Positions 47,338 to 56,332 of a stretch of 64,000 nt of DNA are shown piece after piece; position 1 is the first letter of the stretch, and each line of letters starts with the position of its first letter. Position numbers and translations under genes: made by a program. The DNA is from Devosia sp. FKR38 (lineage in GTDB: Bacteria > Pseudomonadota > Alphaproteobacteria > Rhizobiales > Devosiaceae): contig NZ_STGC01000005.1 of NCBI RefSeq assembly GCF_005222805.1, positions 124,001 to 188,000 on the forward strand, read 5' to 3'. The notes under the pieces are model-generated. The model was not told where the DNA came from. It saw only the letters and a list, made by a program, of their open reading frames with translations, and made no database searches.

Positions 47338-47553
47338 GTCCGATCATCCCCTGGTCTGCCGATCCCTCAGGGATCGACGCTGCCATCGGGTCGCCGCATT
47401 GCGCTGTTCTCACCCAGATCAGAAGGGTAATCCCGAGTGCCCCGGGCACGAATGCCAACCTGAAATCGCAGTTAATTTACATAAAATTCCCCGGCGCCTG
47501 ATCTTGTATGGAAGATGATTGATTCCGGCTCCGGATCATGGCAAGAAACCGCC

Positions 47554-48960
47554 ATGACACACCTGCACCCAGACCGCCTTCTCCCCGCCTCGGAACCGGC
47601 CCGCAGCCTTGCGCGCGAGCTCTATGCCGAGGTCGCCGACCTGCCGTTGATCAGCCCGCATGGGCATACCGATCCGGCCTGGTTCGCCAACAACACGCGC
47701 TTTTCCGATCCGGCGACACTGTTCCTCACGCCGGACCATTATGTGCTGCGCATGCTGCGCAGCCGCGGGCTGAGCTATGATGATCTGGGCGTGCCGCGCA
47801 AGGACGGCCAGCCGGTGGCCAAGGGGCGCGACGCCTGGCGCCTGTTTGCCGCAAATTACTATCTCTTCGCCGGCACTCCATCCAAGACCTGGGTCGATCA
47901 CTCGCTCAAATGGGCCTTCGGCATCGAGGAAGAGCTGAGCGCCGCCACGGCCGACGCCATCTATGACCGTATTGATGCGGCTCTGGCCACGCCCGCCCTG
48001 CTGCCGCGCGCCTTTCTCGATCGCGCCAAGGTCGAGGTGATCGCCACCACCGAATTCGCCCTCGATACCCTGCCGCACCACCAGAAGATGCTGGCCGACG
48101 GCTATATCGGCCGCGTGCGCACCACCTATCGCCCCGACGATGTGACCAATCCGGATCGGGCAGGGCTGCCCGAGCGGCTGCACAAGTTCGGCGAGTTGAC
48201 CGGCGAGGACGTTTCCAGCTGGAATGGCCTGATCAACGCCCACCGCATTCGCCGCGAATACTTCCGCCAATATGGCGCCGTCGCCACCGACCACGGCATG
48301 CCCACCGCCAATACGGCCGATCTGCCGCTGGTGGACAAGCAGGCGCTGCTCGATCGCGTGCTCGCCGGCACGCAGAGCCTGGCCGACAACGACCTGTTCC
48401 GCGCCCAGATGATGACCGAAATGGCGCTTCTGGCCTGCGAGGACGGCATGGTCATGCAGCTCCATGCCGGCGCCCGCCGCAATACCGATCCGCAGCTGAT
48501 GGCGGAACGCGGGGCTGACCTCGGCGCTGATATCCCCGGCACCACCGATTATGTCACGGGCCTTTCCGCGCTGCTGGCCCGCTGCGGCAATCACCCCAAT
48601 TTCCGCCTGCTGATGTTCACGCTGGACGAAACCAACTACGCCCGCGAACTGGCCCCCATGGCCGGCTTCTGGCCCAGCCTGATGATTGGTCCGCCCTGGT
48701 GGTTCCACGATAGCCCGCAGGGCATTCGCCGCTATCTCGACCAGGTGGTCGAAAGCGCCGGCTTCTACAATCTGGCCGGTTTCAACGACGATACGCGGGC
48801 GCTGCTCTCCATTCCGGCGCGCCACGACGTCTGGCGCCGTGAAGTCAGCGGCTTCCTCGGTCGCTGGGTTGGCGAGAACCGCCTGAGCAAATCGAGTGCC
48901 CGCGACATCGCGCGCCACCTCAGCTACCAGGCGGCCAAGGACGCCTATCGCATCAAATAG
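47554..48960 (+). CDS. uxaC: Glucuronate/galacturonate isomerase
   Basis: Converts D-glucuronate to fructuronate (and galacturonate to tagaturonate) at the start of hexuronate use. 468 residues from the ATG at 47554, the family length; an upstream ATG at 47515 adds 13 residues without homology. Metal ligands His36 and His38 in SPHGHTDP, then the TIM-barrel segments TTEFALDTLPHHQKML and MQLHAGARRNTD. No other hexuronate gene is adjacent. Confidence 0.95.
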   Translation: MTHLHPDRLLPASEPARSLARELYAEVADLPLISPHGHTDPAWFANNTRFSDPATLFLTPDHYVLRMLRSRGLSYDDLGVPRKDGQPVAKGRDAWRLFAANYYLFAGTPSKTWVDHSLKWAFGIEEELSAATADAIYDRIDAALATPALLPRAFLDRAKVEVIATTEFALDTLPHHQKMLADGYIGRVRTTYRPDDVTNPDRAGLPERLHKFGELTGEDVSSWNGLINAHRIRREYFRQYGAVATDHGMPTANTADLPLVDKQALLDRVLAGTQSLADNDLFRAQMMTEMALLACEDGMVMQLHAGARRNTDPQLMAERGADLGADIPGTTDYVTGLSALLARCGNHPNFRLLMFTLDETNYARELAPMAGFWPSLMIGPPWWFHDSPQGIRRYLDQVVESAGFYNLAGFNDDTRALLSIPARHDVWRREVSGFLGRWVGENRLSKSSARDIARHLSYQAAKDAYRIK

Positions 48961-48970
48961 TCCGGTTCTG

Positions 48971-48990
48971 GCGGGGGCGTCGGCCCCCGC
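48971..48990. terminator. Convergent hairpin after uxaC
   Basis: 8-bp stem GCGGGGGC / GCCCCCGC with a 4-nt loop, between the uxaC stop and the stop of a small minus-strand gene. No T-tract. Confidence 0.6.
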
Positions 48991-49154
48991 TAGCGCGACT
49001 TGAGCAGCACAGCGATCACCAGCAGCACGCCGGTGATCAGCAGCACGATCAGCCCGCCCAGCCCATTGCCGAGCTGCCGCAGCAGGCCCGGTCGCGCCAC
49101 CTGCGGCACTTTGGATAGGGGCTCGCGCCCCAGTTCAACACCATGATGCACCAT
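48990..49154 (-). CDS. Small single-TM protein (54 aa)
   Basis: Starts MVHHGVELGREPLSKVPQVA at the ATG at 49154, with GGAG 6 nt upstream. The N-terminal 28 residues are polar; then one hydrophobic helix LGGLIVLLITGVLLVIAVLL and a short basic end. Looks like a small C-tail-anchored membrane protein. Function unknown; convergent with uxaC. Confidence 0.6.
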   Translation of the reverse strand: MVHHGVELGREPLSKVPQVARPGLLRQLGNGLGGLIVLLITGVLLVIAVLLKSR

Positions 49155-49371
49155 GGAACGCTCCTCCTCGAGGGTTCGCCGTTTGCATCTGCCCAATCTA
49201 TCCCGCCAGCCGCTAAACAAGCCCTTGCGGCCAAGGACTTTGTCGCGACAGGGTTGCTATTGTGTCAAATTGTCCGCTCTGGCTTGCGGCGCTGCCTCCA
49301 TGTCATCAACATTGCCACCCATGGCTGTGTGCCCGGTACACGCCGGCGTCGCCTTCTGCTCTAATGGGCCC

Positions 49372-50223
49372 ATGATGAATCAGTCGCCTGTCGAAACCGC
49401 GCTCAGCCGCGCCATGATCCGTTGGTCCCTGACCAAGTCGACGCCGGTTGCCGAAACGCCCACCAGCTGGATCTTCCGGGTCGAGCAGAACGGGCGCAAT
49501 TTTGCTGCCCTCAAGATCCTCAAGCCGCAGACCGCCCACGAGGAGCTCCGCGGCTCCATGCTGCTCAACTGGTACCAGGGCGAGGGCGCGGCCACGGTCT
49601 TTGACACCCATGGTGATACGCTCTTCATGGAGTGGCTCGACGGCGGCACGCTGGGCGAACCCGCCCGCGCCGGGCGGGACGACGAAGCCACCATTGCCAT
49701 CTGCACCGTGGTGGCAAACCTGCATCGCCCCCGTCCCGACGCGCCCGAAGACCTGCTCGATCTGCGCACGCAGTTTGCCGAACTCTTTGCCACCGATGTG
49801 CGGGTCTGGCCGCACACCGCGCGGGATCTCTATGCCCGCGCCTGCGGCATTGCCCTCAAGCTGTTCGACCGGCCGTCTGCCGCCATCCCGCTGCATGGCG
49901 ATCTGCACCACGACAATATCCTGGCCTCCGATCGCGGCTGGCTAGCCATCGACCCCAAGGGGCTGATCGGCGATCCGGCCTATGAGCTGGCCAATATCTA
50001 TCGCAATCCCTTGGGCGCCACAGCGCTGGCCGCCAATCCGCGCCGCATCGCCGCGCTCACCGACGCCTTTGCCAGCCGGCTCGGCTACAACCGCAAGCGC
50101 ATGCTCGGCTGGGCCGCCGCCCATTCGGCCCTCGCCGCCTGCTGGGACCTAGCCGCCGGCAATGCCATCACCACCGATCTGGCCATGCTGCCGCTGCTGC
50201 TCAGCGCCTATGACCAGGCCTAG
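49372..50223 (+). CDS. Aminoglycoside/hydroxyurea-type phosphotransferase family protein
   Basis: About 283 residues from the ATG at 49372 (a second ATG follows 3 nt later). Kinase-like fold with the catalytic HGDLHHDNIL and the metal site IDPKGLIGDPAYE, as in streptomycin 6-kinase and hydroxyurea phosphotransferase. The N-lobe holds the conserved Lys in AALKIL. Could phosphorylate an aminoglycoside or an endogenous small molecule; which is not readable. Stop codon shares CTAG with the convergent gene. Confidence 0.85.
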   Translation: MMNQSPVETALSRAMIRWSLTKSTPVAETPTSWIFRVEQNGRNFAALKILKPQTAHEELRGSMLLNWYQGEGAATVFDTHGDTLFMEWLDGGTLGEPARAGRDDEATIAICTVVANLHRPRPDAPEDLLDLRTQFAELFATDVRVWPHTARDLYARACGIALKLFDRPSAAIPLHGDLHHDNILASDRGWLAIDPKGLIGDPAYELANIYRNPLGATALAANPRRIAALTDAFASRLGYNRKRMLGWAAAHSALAACWDLAAGNAITTDLAMLPLLLSAYDQA

Positions 50224-50654
50224 CGCCAGGCCACCAGCACCGCGCCAGCCACGATCAGGGCGACCCCCAGCCAATTGGGGGCGCTGAGCTTTTCGCCCAG
50301 GAAGATCACGCCGAAGATCGCCACCAGCACGACGCTGAGCTTGTCGACCGGCGCCACCTGCGCCGCCTGGCCAATCTTGAGGGCACGAAAATAGGCGATC
50401 CAGGAAGCGCCGGTCGCTAGGCCCGACAGCACCAGGAACAGATAGGTCTTGCTCGAAATGCTCGTCAGCGGCTGGAATTGACCGGTCGCGGCCACGATGC
50501 CGGCCAGAACCAGCAGGATCACGCAGGTGCGCACCAGCGTGGCAAAGTCTGAATTGATGTTCTCGATGCCCACCTTGGCGAAAATGGCCGTCAGCGCGGC
50601 AAAGGTGGCCGACAGCAAGGCCCAAAATCGCCAGCTTTCCAAAACGATCTTCAT
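50220..50654 (-). CDS. EamA-family half-size transporter
   Basis: 144 residues from the ATG at 50654; the frame extends 10 residues upstream. Five hydrophobic helices with the pattern of one EamA repeat (WIAYFRALKIGQAAQVAPVDKLSVVLVAIFG, then LGEKLSAPNWLGVALIVAGAVLV). DMT transporters normally have two repeats; a single-repeat protein must dimerise or act as part of a pair. Substrate unknown. Confidence 0.88.
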   Translation of the reverse strand: MKIVLESWRFWALLSATFAALTAIFAKVGIENINSDFATLVRTCVILLVLAGIVAATGQFQPLTSISSKTYLFLVLSGLATGASWIAYFRALKIGQAAQVAPVDKLSVVLVAIFGVIFLGEKLSAPNWLGVALIVAGAVLVAWR

Positions 50655-50762
50655 GGACACCACTGCTGCTTGCGCGATAACCAAAGGCAGGCGGTCCTGC
50701 GCGACCCCGACACTGCCCTAACAGTTCTGGCACAGTCCGGACACCACAGGAATGGCTCGATG

Positions 50763-51266
50763 ATGCCCTTGCCCCGTCGCAGTTTTCTCCTTCTCGGCGC
50801 CGCCGCTGCGCTCTCGGCCTGTTCGGCCACCATTCCCGTGCTGCCCAAGACGGCCAGCACGCCGGAGAGCCTGAGCGACGAGGAGATTCTTGCCGATATC
50901 AACGCCGTGCGCCGCGCCAATGGCGCCCCGGCCTGGGCCTACAACGTCGCGCTGGAAAATGCCGCGCGCTCCCAGGCCCGCCTGATGGCGAGCAAGGACA
51001 CCATGAGCCACAATCTGGGCGTCACCCTGCGCGAGCGTGTCACCGCCGCCGGCTATTTCGGCGCCGTCGGCGAAAATGTCGCCAAGGGCTACCGCGATCT
51101 GCCGGGCGCCATCCAGGGCTGGATGCAGTCCCCCGGCCATCGCTCGACCCTGCTCAACGACAAATTCGTCGAATTTGGCCTTGCCGCCGCCCGCAGCAAG
51201 AGCGGCAAGGTCTATTGGGCCATGATCGCCGGCGGCAGCTTCACGCCCTGGCTCCGCCCGGCCTAA
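50763..51266 (+). CDS. CAP-domain (SCP/YkwD-like) lipoprotein
   Basis: 167 residues from the ATG at 50763 (or 50760). Signal peptide with lipobox: RRSFLLLGAAAALSAC, cysteine followed by Ser, so a lipoprotein. CAP domain about 40-160: ADINAVRRANGAP, MSHNLGVTLRERVTAAGY, VGENVAKGY, and SPGHRSTLLND with the paired His/Glu. Role of bacterial CAP proteins is not established. AGGAA lies upstream. Confidence 0.9.
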   Translation: MPLPRRSFLLLGAAAALSACSATIPVLPKTASTPESLSDEEILADINAVRRANGAPAWAYNVALENAARSQARLMASKDTMSHNLGVTLRERVTAAGYFGAVGENVAKGYRDLPGAIQGWMQSPGHRSTLLNDKFVEFGLAAARSKSGKVYWAMIAGGSFTPWLRPA

Positions 51267-51269
51267 CGC

Positions 51270-52757
51270 CTACCGCCGGGTCAGTGTCCGCTGCACGGCG
51301 TCGTTCCAGCCGGCGACCTTGGCCCTGCGCGTCGTCGCGTCCATCTTGGGGGTGAACTGCTGGTCGAGCGCCCAGGTGGCCGCGAACTCGCTCATGTTCG
51401 GCCAGACGCCCGCCTTCGAACCGGCGAGCCAGGCCGCGCCCAGCGCCGTGGTTTCGAGGATTTTCGGGCGATCCACCGGCGCGTCGAGCACATCGGCGAG
51501 AAACTGCATGGTCCAGTCCGAGGCCACCATGCCGCCATCGACGCGCAGCACGGTCTCCCCGCTGTCGGCCCAGTCCTTGTGCATGGCCTCGAGCAGGTCG
51601 CGCGTCTGGTAGCAGACCGCTTCAAGCGCCGCCTTGGCGATCTCCGCCGGGCCTGAATTGCGCGTCAGCCCATAGATCGCCCCGCGTGCCTCGGCATCCC
51701 ACCAGGGCGCGCCCAGGCCGACAAAGGCCGGCACCATATAGACATTCTGGCTGGGGTCGGCGCTTTCAGCCAGCGGCCCGGTCTCACTGGCATGCTTGAC
51801 CAGTTTCAGCCCGTCGCGGATCCACTGCACCGCAGCGCCGGCGATAAAGATCGAGCCTTCCAGCGCATAGGTCGTCTCGCCATCGAGCCGATAGGCAATG
51901 GTCGAAAGCAGCCTGTTCTGGCTATGCACGCGCTTCGTGCCGGTGTTGAGCAGGGCAAAGCAGCCCGTGCCATAGGTCGATTTGAGCATGCCGGGTTCAA
52001 AGCAGGCCTGGCCGATTGTCGCCGCATGCTGATCGCCCGCCACGCCCAGGATCGGGATCGCCGCGCCAAACAGGCTCTCTTCGGTGACGCCAAAGTCGTC
52101 GGCACAGTCCTTGACCGCGGGCAGGATGGCCGCCGGCACGTCGAACAGGGCCAGCAGCTCCTTGTCCCACTGATTGCTGCCGATATCGAACAGCAGCGTG
52201 CGTCCGGCATTGGTGGCGTCGGTGACATGCTGCTTGCCGCCGGTCAGCCGCCAGATCAAAAAGCTGTCGATGGTGCCAAAGGCCAGTTCGCCCGCCGCAG
52301 CGCGCGCCCTTGCCCCCTCGACAGTGTCGAGCAGCCATTTGACCTTGGTGCCGGAAAAATACGGGTCGAGCAGCAGGCCGGTCTTCTCGGTGACCATGGG
52401 CTCTTTGCCGTCGGCCTTGAGTTTGGCGCAATAGGCGGCGGTGCGCCGATCCTGCCAGACGATGGCATTGTGGATGGGCTTGCCGGTCGCCCGGTCCCAG
52501 ATCAGCGTGGTCTCGCGCTGATTGGTGATGCCGATGGCCGCGATTGCGCTGGGCTCGATGCCAGCCTCTTTGATCGCCGTCTTGATCGCCCACAGCACGC
52601 TGTCCCAGATCGCCTCCGGGTCATGCTCCACCCAGCCGTCCTGCGGGAAGATCTGCGGGAATTCCTTCTGCCCAACGCCAGCGATGGACCGGTCCTTGTT
52701 GAACACGATCGCGCGGCTCGAGGTCGTGCCCTGGTCGATGGACAGAATATAGGTCAT
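51270..52757 (-). CDS. glpK: Glycerol kinase
   Basis: 495 residues from the ATG at 52757, with GGAGG 5 nt upstream. Phosphorylates glycerol using ATP. Seen: [33 protein letters not shown] segment, VWQDRRT, and [19 protein letters not shown]. Second gene after glpD, with a hairpin between them. Gene order glpD-glpK suggests joint control. Confidence 0.98.
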   Translation of the reverse strand: MTYILSIDQGTTSSRAIVFNKDRSIAGVGQKEFPQIFPQDGWVEHDPEAIWDSVLWAIKTAIKEAGIEPSAIAAIGITNQRETTLIWDRATGKPIHNAIVWQDRRTAAYCAKLKADGKEPMVTEKTGLLLDPYFSGTKVKWLLDTVEGARARAAAGELAFGTIDSFLIWRLTGGKQHVTDATNAGRTLLFDIGSNQWDKELLALFDVPAAILPAVKDCADDFGVTEESLFGAAIPILGVAGDQHAATIGQACFEPGMLKSTYGTGCFALLNTGTKRVHSQNRLLSTIAYRLDGETTYALEGSIFIAGAAVQWIRDGLKLVKHASETGPLAESADPSQNVYMVPAFVGLGAPWWDAEARGAIYGLTRNSGPAEIAKAALEAVCYQTRDLLEAMHKDWADSGETVLRVDGGMVASDWTMQFLADVLDAPVDRPKILETTALGAAWLAGSKAGVWPNMSEFAATWALDQQFTPKMDATTRRAKVAGWNDAVQRTLTRR

Positions 52758-52797
52758 GCAATCCTCCCTGAACCGTTCACCGGTCTCTGAGTGTTCG

Positions 52798-52819
52798 ACC
52801 CGCCCCTTGCGGGGCGGGT
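52798..52819 (-). terminator. Intercistronic hairpin between glpD and glpK
   Basis: 9-bp GC-rich stem ACCCGCCCC / GGGGCGGGT with a 4-nt loop in the 75-nt gap. No T-tract, so it is more likely to stabilise or attenuate the message than to end it. Confidence 0.45.
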
Positions 52820-52832
52820 GCAAAATACTGGC

Positions 52833-54332
52833 TCAGTACCCTTTTTGCGCCAGATAGCTCTCGAGCGCCACCACCTCGTCGGCCCCCACCTTGAGGCCGA
52901 CCTTGGTGCGCCGCCACAGGATGTCCTGTGCCGTGCGCGCCCATTCATGGGCCACCAGATAGTCGACTTCGGCGGCATAGAGGTCCCAGCCGAAATGCTG
53001 GCCGAGATCGGCCACCGTCTGCGCCTGGCCCAGCAGCACGCGGGCCTTGGTGCCATAGAGCCGCATCAGCCGGCGCAGCAGGGTCTGCGGCAGGCCCGGA
53101 TAGTCCTTGCCCAGCCGACGCACTTCGGTGTCAAAGCCCAGCGTGGGGAAGTCGCCGCCTGGCAGCGTGCTCTTCTTGGTCCAGGCATCCCCCTTTTTGC
53201 CCAGCACAGCCTCGATCTTTTCCAGCACCGATTCGGCCAGCCGGCGCGAGGTGGTCAGCTTGCCGCCGAACACATTGATCGCTGCGCCCGTCGCGGCATC
53301 GCCATCGACCTTGAGCACATAGTCGCGCGTGGCTTCCTGGGCGGCGCTGGCGCCATCGTCAAACAACGGCCGCACGCCCGAATAGGCCCAGTGGATGTCG
53401 CCGCGAGTCAGCGGCTTGGCGAAATATTCGCTGGCCGCACTCAGCAGATAGTCGGTCTCCTGGTCGGAGATTTTCACATCCTTGGGGTCGCCATCATAGT
53501 CCTGGTCGGTGGTGCCGATCAGCGTGTAGTCGTTCTCATAGGGAATGGCGAAGATGATGCGGCCATCGGCATTCTGGAAGATATAGCAGCGGTCGTGGTC
53601 ATAGAGCTTGTGCACCACCAGGTGACTGCCCTTGACCAGCCGCACATTATGCGCGCCGTTCTTGCCCATCGCCCCGGTGATCACATCATCCACCCAGGGC
53701 CCGGCGGCATTGACCACCAGCTTCGCCCGCACCGTCTGCCGACCGGCTTCGCCATTGAGCTCGATCACCCAGCCGCCGGCATCGCGGCGCACGCTGGTCA
53801 CCTTGGTGCGCACGTGGATGGCCGCGCCCTTGTCGGCTGCGTCGCGGGCATTGAGCACCACGAAGCGCGCATCATCCACCCAGCAGTCCGAATACTCAAA
53901 GCCCAGCTTGTAGCCTGGCTTGAGCGGCGCGCCGGTCTCGTGCTTTTGCAGGTCCAGCGTCTTGGTCGGCGGCAACAGGCGGCGGCCGCCCATATAGTCA
54001 TACATCGCCAGCCCGGCGCGCAGGATCATCGCCGGGCGCAGGCCCTTGTGGTGCGGCAGCACAAAGCGCAGCGGCCAGATGATATGTGGCGCTGCGGCCC
54101 AAAGCACCTCGCGCTCGGCCAGCGCTTCATGCACCAGGCGGAACTCGTAATGCTCAAGATAGCGCAGCCCGCCATGCACCAGCTTGGTGGCCGCCGAGGA
54201 AGTGCCCGAGGCCAAGTCGTTCATCTCGGCCAGCGCCACGGTGTAGCCGCGGCCCACCGCATCGCGCGCCACACTGGCGCCATTGATGCCGCCGCCGATG
54301 ACGAAAATATCCACGCTTGCGCTGCCGCTCAT
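52833..54332 (-). CDS. glpD: Glycerol-3-phosphate dehydrogenase (FAD, aerobic type)
   Basis: 499 residues. FAD-binding IFVIGGGINGASVARDAVGRG at the N-terminus, the DAO-type fold with NAAGPWVDDV, and a C-terminal alpha domain. Oxidises sn-glycerol-3-phosphate at the inner membrane and passes electrons to quinone. Heads the glpD-glpK unit, with repeated CGTTT sites upstream. Confidence 0.97.
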   Translation of the reverse strand: MSGSASVDIFVIGGGINGASVARDAVGRGYTVALAEMNDLASGTSSAATKLVHGGLRYLEHYEFRLVHEALAEREVLWAAAPHIIWPLRFVLPHHKGLRPAMILRAGLAMYDYMGGRRLLPPTKTLDLQKHETGAPLKPGYKLGFEYSDCWVDDARFVVLNARDAADKGAAIHVRTKVTSVRRDAGGWVIELNGEAGRQTVRAKLVVNAAGPWVDDVITGAMGKNGAHNVRLVKGSHLVVHKLYDHDRCYIFQNADGRIIFAIPYENDYTLIGTTDQDYDGDPKDVKISDQETDYLLSAASEYFAKPLTRGDIHWAYSGVRPLFDDGASAAQEATRDYVLKVDGDAATGAAINVFGGKLTTSRRLAESVLEKIEAVLGKKGDAWTKKSTLPGGDFPTLGFDTEVRRLGKDYPGLPQTLLRRLMRLYGTKARVLLGQAQTVADLGQHFGWDLYAAEVDYLVAHEWARTAQDILWRRTKVGLKVGADEVVALESYLAQKGY

Positions 54333-54344
54333 CCCAACACCTCT

Positions 54345-54377
54345 CGTTTGTTTCGTTTATAGTCGTTTTAATTTCGG
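54345..54377. promoter_or_regulatory. Repeated CGTTT motifs, candidate GlpR/DeoR operator
   Basis: CGTTT occurs at 54345, 54354 and 54364, with a related TTTCGG at 54373, giving spacing of 9-11 bp, about one helical turn. DeoR-family regulators such as GlpR bind such tandem sites. It lies 13-45 nt upstream of glpD. No GlpR gene is in the window. Confidence 0.5.
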
Positions 54378-54503
54378 ATTGGAAGCTTTGGCTTTCGGTT
54401 ATTCCGGTCTGGCTGGCCCTAAATCTACCATACCAGTTGGCCATTGACCCATCCCGCTGGCCAGCGTAGGGCAGGGTACCCTCAGGCCATCGAAAGCCCG
54501 GCC

Positions 54504-55439
54504 ATGCTTGGCATCATCAGCGTCATCCTGCCCATTTTCGCATTGATGGCGTTCGGCTTCGGCGCTGTGCGCCTGCGCCTGTTCCCCGCCGATGGCATCA
54601 AGAGCCTGATCGCCTTCGTTAACAATTTTGCGACGCCCTGCCTGTTGTTCCACTCGCTGATCACCAGCGATTTCGCAGCGGCGTTCAACCTGTCCATCAT
54701 TGCCCCCTATTACCTGGGCGCGGCGACCTGCTTTGTCCTCGGCATTGTCATTGCCCGCCGGGTGTTCGGCAATGCGCCGGGCGAGGCGGTGGCCGTGGGC
54801 TTTTCGGGCACCTTCACCAATACCGTTCTGGTGGGCCTGCCCATCATGACGCGTGCCTATGGCCAGCAGTCCCTGGCCGTGACGCTGTCCATCATCGGTC
54901 TGCATGGCGCGATCCTGCTCACCCTGGGCATGGTGACCATGGAGCTGATGCGCCGCGATGGCGCTTCGCTGGGCCAGACGCTGATCACGGCCGGCAAGCG
55001 CGTGGCGTCCAATCCGCTGATCTGGGGCATTGCTGCCGGCATGATCGGCTACTTCTCCGGCCTCAAGCTGGTCGAGCCCGCCGAGGCCTTTTTCGTCATG
55101 ATGAGCCAGGCCGTGGTTCCCGCTGCGCTCTTCGGCATCGGCGGGGCGCTCAACGAGTTCAAGCTCTCGGAAAACTGGCGCCAGGCGTTGGTCGCCTCGC
55201 TGATCAAGCTCATCGTTCACCCGGCCATCGCCTATGTGCTGATGATCTGGGTGCTCCATGTGCCCATGGAGATCGCCCGCTATGGCATCCTGCTCTCGGC
55301 CATGCCGGCGGGCGTCAATGTCTATGTCTTTGCCACCTACTACAATCGCGGTGTCAGCGTTGCCGCCAACACCATCCTGATTGCCACCGTGGCCTCGGCG
55401 CTCACCATTTCGGGCTGGCTCTATATCCTCAGTCTTTAG
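54504..55439 (+). CDS. AEC-family (auxin efflux carrier-like) transporter
   Basis: 311 residues from the ATG at 54504; the frame extends to 54444 without homology. About ten hydrophobic helices, first one IISVILPIFALMAFGFGAV. Conserved Asn near the helix-3 region (FVNNFATPCLLF) and the central cytoplasmic loop are typical. Bacterial AEC proteins usually move malate or malonate. Convergent with the SRPBCC gene. Confidence 0.92.
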   Translation: MLGIISVILPIFALMAFGFGAVRLRLFPADGIKSLIAFVNNFATPCLLFHSLITSDFAAAFNLSIIAPYYLGAATCFVLGIVIARRVFGNAPGEAVAVGFSGTFTNTVLVGLPIMTRAYGQQSLAVTLSIIGLHGAILLTLGMVTMELMRRDGASLGQTLITAGKRVASNPLIWGIAAGMIGYFSGLKLVEPAEAFFVMMSQAVVPAALFGIGGALNEFKLSENWRQALVASLIKLIVHPAIAYVLMIWVLHVPMEIARYGILLSAMPAGVNVYVFATYYNRGVSVAANTILIATVASALTISGWLYILSL

Positions 55440-55906
55440 CCCTCGACCAGCCGCGCCAGCTGCGCCGCCACCGTGCCCCAGCCATCCATGAAGCCCAGCT
55501 CGCTGTGCAGGACGCGGTCCGCCGGGCTCTTGTGCATCACATGCGCCCGATAGGCCGTGCCCTCGACGTCCTCTTCGAGTGTGATGATGGCGGTGATGAA
55601 CGGGTTTTCCGCCGGCCGCCAATTGCCCACCAGTGCCGTGGTGAACACCAACTGCCTGTTGGGCTGCACGTCGAGGTAGCAGGCCTGCATATGCGGGCCG
55701 AAGTCTGTGCCGTTCTCGCTGAACTCGGTCACCAGCGCCCCGCCGGGGCGCAAGTCCAGCGTCACCACGCGACACTGCGCCGGCTCGGGCACCCACCAGC
55801 GCGCCAAGAGGGCCGGCTGCGTCCAGGCGTCCCATATCCGCGCGCGCGGCGCCTTGATGATGCGGTTGATCTCGAGATCGCGTTCAGGGTCGAAGACTGC
55901 CGTCAT
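55436..55906 (-). CDS. SRPBCC (AHSA1-like) domain protein
   Basis: 156 residues from the ATG at 55906, overlapping the ArsR stop by 4 nt (ATGA). Typical AHSA1 start: RIIKAPRARIWDAWTQPALLARWW, then VTLDLRPGGALVTEF. Binds a hydrophobic ligand in the helix-grip fold. ArsR-plus-SRPBCC pairs are common and usually under the ArsR protein; the ligand is unknown. Confidence 0.92.
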   Translation of the reverse strand: MTAVFDPERDLEINRIIKAPRARIWDAWTQPALLARWWVPEPAQCRVVTLDLRPGGALVTEFSENGTDFGPHMQACYLDVQPNRQLVFTTALVGNWRPAENPFITAIITLEEDVEGTAYRAHVMHKSPADRVLHSELGFMDGWGTVAAQLARLVEG

Positions 55907-56247
55907 CTTGGCTTGTCCTTGTGTCCGGGCTGGGTCACGAACCGCTCCAGCCGGTCGGTGCGTCCCGTCCACAGCGCCCGCTGATCGGCCAGCCAGCCGT
56001 CGATCAAGGCCAGCCGCTGCGGTTCAATGCTGCAATGGCGCACCCGCCCGCGCTTGTGCGTGCGGATCAGCCCGCTCGCCTCCAGCATGGTGATGTGTTT
56101 CATGAACGAGGGCAGGGCCATGTCGAACGGCATGGCCAGTTCGCCCACGCTGGCAGGCCCGTGCCCCAGCCGCTCCAGCACGGCGCGCCGTGTCGGGTCC
56201 GCCAGGGCCTGGAAGATATGGTCCAGACTGTTAGAAAACTGTTCCAT
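55903..56247 (-). CDS. ArsR-family transcriptional regulator
   Basis: 114 residues from the ATG at 56247; a GTG at 56262 adds 5 residues. Winged helix-turn-helix (LADPTRRAVLERLGHGPASVGELA, then PSFMKHITMLEASGLIRTHKRGR), with no Cys pair for metal binding in the core, so a non-metal sensor. Direct repeats upstream are candidate operators. First gene of a two-gene operon. Confidence 0.93.
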   Translation of the reverse strand: MEQFSNSLDHIFQALADPTRRAVLERLGHGPASVGELAMPFDMALPSFMKHITMLEASGLIRTHKRGRVRHCSIEPQRLALIDGWLADQRALWTGRTDRLERFVTQPGHKDKPR

Positions 56248-56250
56248 AAG

Positions 56251-56292
56251 GCTAACTATCACATTTTAAAACTAAGCAAAATAGCTAACTAT
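56251..56292. promoter_or_regulatory. Direct repeats, candidate ArsR operators
   Basis: GCTAACTAT is found at 56251-56259 and 56284-56292, 33 bp apart (three helical turns), in an otherwise AT-rich promoter region just upstream of the ArsR start. The right copy with its flank forms ATAGCTAACTAT, near-symmetric. Confidence 0.5.
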
Positions 56293-56332
56293 AATAAAAT
56301 GCGACCTAGCCTTGGGTTGGCCATCGGCCGTT

